From: Heterobilharzia americana
Taxonomy: Eukaryota > Platyhelminthes > Trematoda > Strigeidida > Schistosomatidae
Length of the DNA: 64,000 bases
Direction: 5' to 3'
NCBI GenBank assembly: GCA_944470555.2
Contig: OX104130.1
Location: 71,801,160-71,865,159, forward strand
The notes under the pieces were generated by a model. The model was not told the origin of the DNA, made no database searches, and worked only from the letters and a program-made list of their open reading frames with translations. How positions within the stretch are numbered: position 1 is the stretch's first letter; each line of letters begins with the position of its first letter. Of the stretch, positions 52,501-56,788 are shown piece by piece. A program made the position numbers and the translations under genes.

Positions 52501-55500
52501 GGGAAGACAAGAAGCAAATGTATTAAACTCTATGAACGCACAATCACATACAACAATTGAACCATACCTTATTTAGCTTATGTATTGTGTAGAAAAAATC
52601 TTGTTAGACATAGTCTTATCAATCAACTTTTTAGTAGCAAACAGCTATCATGTCCCTGAAGTCATTATTCATTTCATCTATCCTGTTATTCGTTACTCTT
52701 TGTTATATATTGTCAAACAGAACTATTGTTAATGTTTTAAAAGTGTTATACTATGGGTGAATTGATAACACGCGCTGAGAATTCCGTACTGTAAACATAA
52801 CTATGGTGCGGAATAAAGCAAATACACAACTATCATTGTTATCAGTATTATCATTAAATTCTACCAAGCGCTTGAAAATCCTCACAAACTGTCGTCCAAA
52901 CCAAAAGCGGTATGTTGTCCGTTTAGTAGTTGTGTGACAATGCGAGGACTGGGAGTATATGTTCAAATTTCTTATTTTACTTAGATCACGATATACGTAA
53001 TGATACATGACAGGATAATTGCTTGTCAGATGGCTCGGAAATGTAAGTAAGTTCAGATATTATGAGACAATAAAACGTAATTCTGCCTAAAAAGAACTTC
53101 AACTGTCAATATCTCTGGTTAAATGATCAGACCAGTTAAATATGTACTGCACGTAACTTTCTCTAATATACTGATTCAGATTATCTTTGTATATTCAAGT
53201 ATCATTTATTTCATAAAGAGTACAACTCAAAACTATAAATAAATATTTATAGAGTGGAATGAATATTTCGCTGTTTTTAAATTTAGTTTTCAAAACGAAC
53301 CAGAGATATCAGTTTGATTTGTTGATATAAAGCACTAACTAAAAGAAGAGAAATCACGGAGTTAGAGTAGATAAAAGCCATTTGAAATGAAGGGAACTTC
53401 AGTGCTTAATCATAAAATAGTTAACTAATGGAATGAATGAGATTTTGTAAAGAACGAATGATCCGAAAAAGCAGAGAGAGACACTTTACGTCTTAACAAA
53501 AGACGATTGAGCATTCATTAACTTTATTACCAAGAATGGTATAAATCGGATAAGTGCAGAAACTGGAAGAGTTCAAGACTGCAAAATCAGCTCTGCTACT
53601 TGACTGAATTTAGGACTGACTTTTCAAGTTATCATCAATACAGTTGGACGAAACTAGTTTTTATGCTTCTATGAAGAAACGCATATGATTTGTGTAACTA
53701 AACAACAGCTTTTACAGAGAGTAGTGAAGCATTTCAGCTTAGATTTTTACCAAATGAATTCAAGAACGCCAATATTGTATTTGCTGTAAATGAGATAACA
53801 CCTGACTGTATTGTTGAAAGCGTACAGCTTTGTGTCCCATTATACGAATAGTTTGCCTAATAATAACGAACATTTTAAAAAATTTCCTTAAAACTGAAAA
53901 TAATTCGTAAACTGGGTGATGTAGTCTAGAGAAACATAAATCTAGAACCTCATGACTCCTGATTGTAGCAGTAAGCCATTTGTCTAATGTGATTCACTCA
54001 TCCTGATTACCTTAAAAGCTTTTTTTGCCTGCAGTTGATTACTTATGCATGCTGACTAAAACTAGCAATGATATCAATTTTTAAAGGCACTGTATACTGG
54101 CACTTTCGCTTCCAATTTTTCACCATTTTCAGGTCCAGACCTGGATTACTGAATGTGGCACTAGGAAGCAAACTGTATGTCGTCGATGCTTTTTTAAATA
54201 AGTATAGAAACAAAGCACCCAATTCGTTCAAAAGGCTATGATCTGTTGTATTTCCTGGAAACAGTTGCACCAATCACTTTTCAAGATTGAGTATAAAATC
54301 TGATTTCCGTTAAGTTTTCAAAATGTGAATACCAATCTTGGAACCAAGTTCACGAATGCATAATATGTGATAACCTCATGAAAACAGTAAACAGTATTGC
54401 GTAGGACATAAACAACCGACTAACCGTTCTAAAAACAATGGTGAATAAGTTTATAAACTTTTAATCTACAGGTGAGCCTAATCTAGTTTTCAGCTCAGAA
54501 TGAGTAGGCGTATCTCAGCGACGTAAAAAAGTGACTTCCATGCAATAATGGAAGATTAAAGCTTATAGCACTAACTACGCCAATTACAATTAAATGTTAT
54601 TCTTAGGTTCGGTGAGATCAAAACCTTGATTTTTCAGTCATAAAGCGGTTACATCCTAAATACCAGTCCAAATGTTGTCAGGATGTAATAGTGAATTCAG
54701 GTGATACGAGAAATAAAAGTTATTCAATCGAAAAGTGAAAAATTCGGTCCCGGTCTATACTGAAATTCATCATACACTAGACAAACTTTATTCCTCACTT
54801 TTGTCTTGAACACCCACAACTCCTTTCGTCCAGTTACAGATAAAAGCCTATCTTTGTTGGCAAGCAGTAGTTTGATCTATTCAACAAGTTATTTTGATGA
54901 AATACAGAAGTTTGACTTAGGAAAAGACAGGTTAGACGCAGTGTGGAAGTTATACTCTCTGAGATTTGTGAAGTTTTGGGATGGCCTCAGTAAATGTGGT
55001 TCAGGATACTTCGTCTAAATACTTTAGACACCAGCTTAAGGCCTAGTTACAATGTAGGAGTGAATTAATTGACAACTAACTCGTTCTTCTTATTAAAGCA
55101 CCATCCGTTTTTCTTCATTTGTTTTGTCCATAGGTTAACATCCAGAAGAGCTTGTAGTCTACTTCTCCTAGACACAGAAACTATAGCCTAATTGTAAGAA
55201 TTCGGAAGCTTCTTGTTTTTTATTATCAACCGCCTGACTTGGCTTAGAAATTTAAGATTCATTTTGAGCGACAGCTACATAATTCCCAATGTTATCACCC
55301 TTTTTGGCTGAAAATAGTCCCCAGGTCACTGTTCAGCCATTGACTATATCTATATGTCAGGCTCTGTTTTGTGAGACTAGAAAGATGTTGTCATCAGCCT
55401 AGTTTTCAAGGCAAACAGTAGACAACTGATGCAGAATTATTGTCCCATTAGCTTAACTACTATAAATATTAAAGTATTCGGGTTTATCAGAGATAGAATG

Positions 55501-56737
55501 CTAAGTCATGTCAAAACCTATGGTCTTCTCCCATTTCTGCATGGATTTGGCCTTATCAACCTCATCATAGCTCGAGAAGAGTGGGTAGCAGTTCATGACA
55601 ACAAGATGGTTGTAGATGTTGTGTTCATTGACTTTAGAAAGGCTTTCGATAAGGTTTCTCACGTTGGTTTAATGAAAACACTTCTAAGTTTTGGATGTGA
55701 CACTTCATTGCAGGCATGGACTATAGAATTTCTATGAGACAGATGAAAAAGAGACAAATTGAATGAAACACTGTCTTAGTGAAAACCTATAAGCAGTGAC
55801 GTCCCACAAGGAATAATCTTGGGTTCTCTCCTTCTTTTGTTCTACGTCAATGAACTCCCGGACGTTATCAGCACCTTTATTATTATTTACCAATGATGTG
55901 AAAACATGGAAGGTCACCCGTAACTGTGAAGATAGATATGCACTACAAACAGACCTAAATCCAATAGTCAATTTGTTCAGGGGTTGATACCTAGATATCG
56001 GGTCCAGCACATGTGGAGTAATGCATACTGGTCATAGCATCTGCCATCAGTATCTGATGAGGCATCAGAACCTGAAATCTAAGAAATTAAAGACTTGAGA
56101 GTTGTAGTCAGCTAAAGCTTTTGAACGTCTGCGAACTGAACTGAGGCCATGGCCAAAAGGTTACAAGCATTGTGATCTCTTCGTAGAGCATTCAAATGCT
56201 TCGATAGAGACATGTTTTGGTTACTGTAACCCACTTTTGTGCCACCTAATCTCGAATATTGCATTCAACTGGCCATGTCCTGCTTCAAAAAGGATGACGA
56301 AGCAATGGAGAACGCTTAAACATCTGGCACCAACTTGATGGTTGGTCTATCCGAACATATCCTATGAGAATCATTTACAAAAACAAAATCTTTCTGCGTT
56401 GTCTTATTACAGGAGAACAGAAAACCTAATATTAGCATTCTGTATTCCTAACGATAAACCTGTGTTTTATACGTCTTATTTCATCTCCCTTGAACTCACC
56501 ACAAAAGAATAAAATAACCAAGAACAAATCAACTTAGCTTGGTTTTATGCTTCTTCCACATAGTGGTCAACAACTGGATCTCCTCATCCGAACAAAAGAT
56601 ATCAGCTCTTTTGTTGGACGTATTCAAAGAGAGGTTGGCTCTTGATTATGAGATCTACTACGAGGATATAATCAAGTTATTTGGAATTTTGAGACCTAAT
56701 TCTGAACTTTCGAGTCATATAACAGGGATCACTAAGA

Positions 56738-56788
<51 letters not shown>
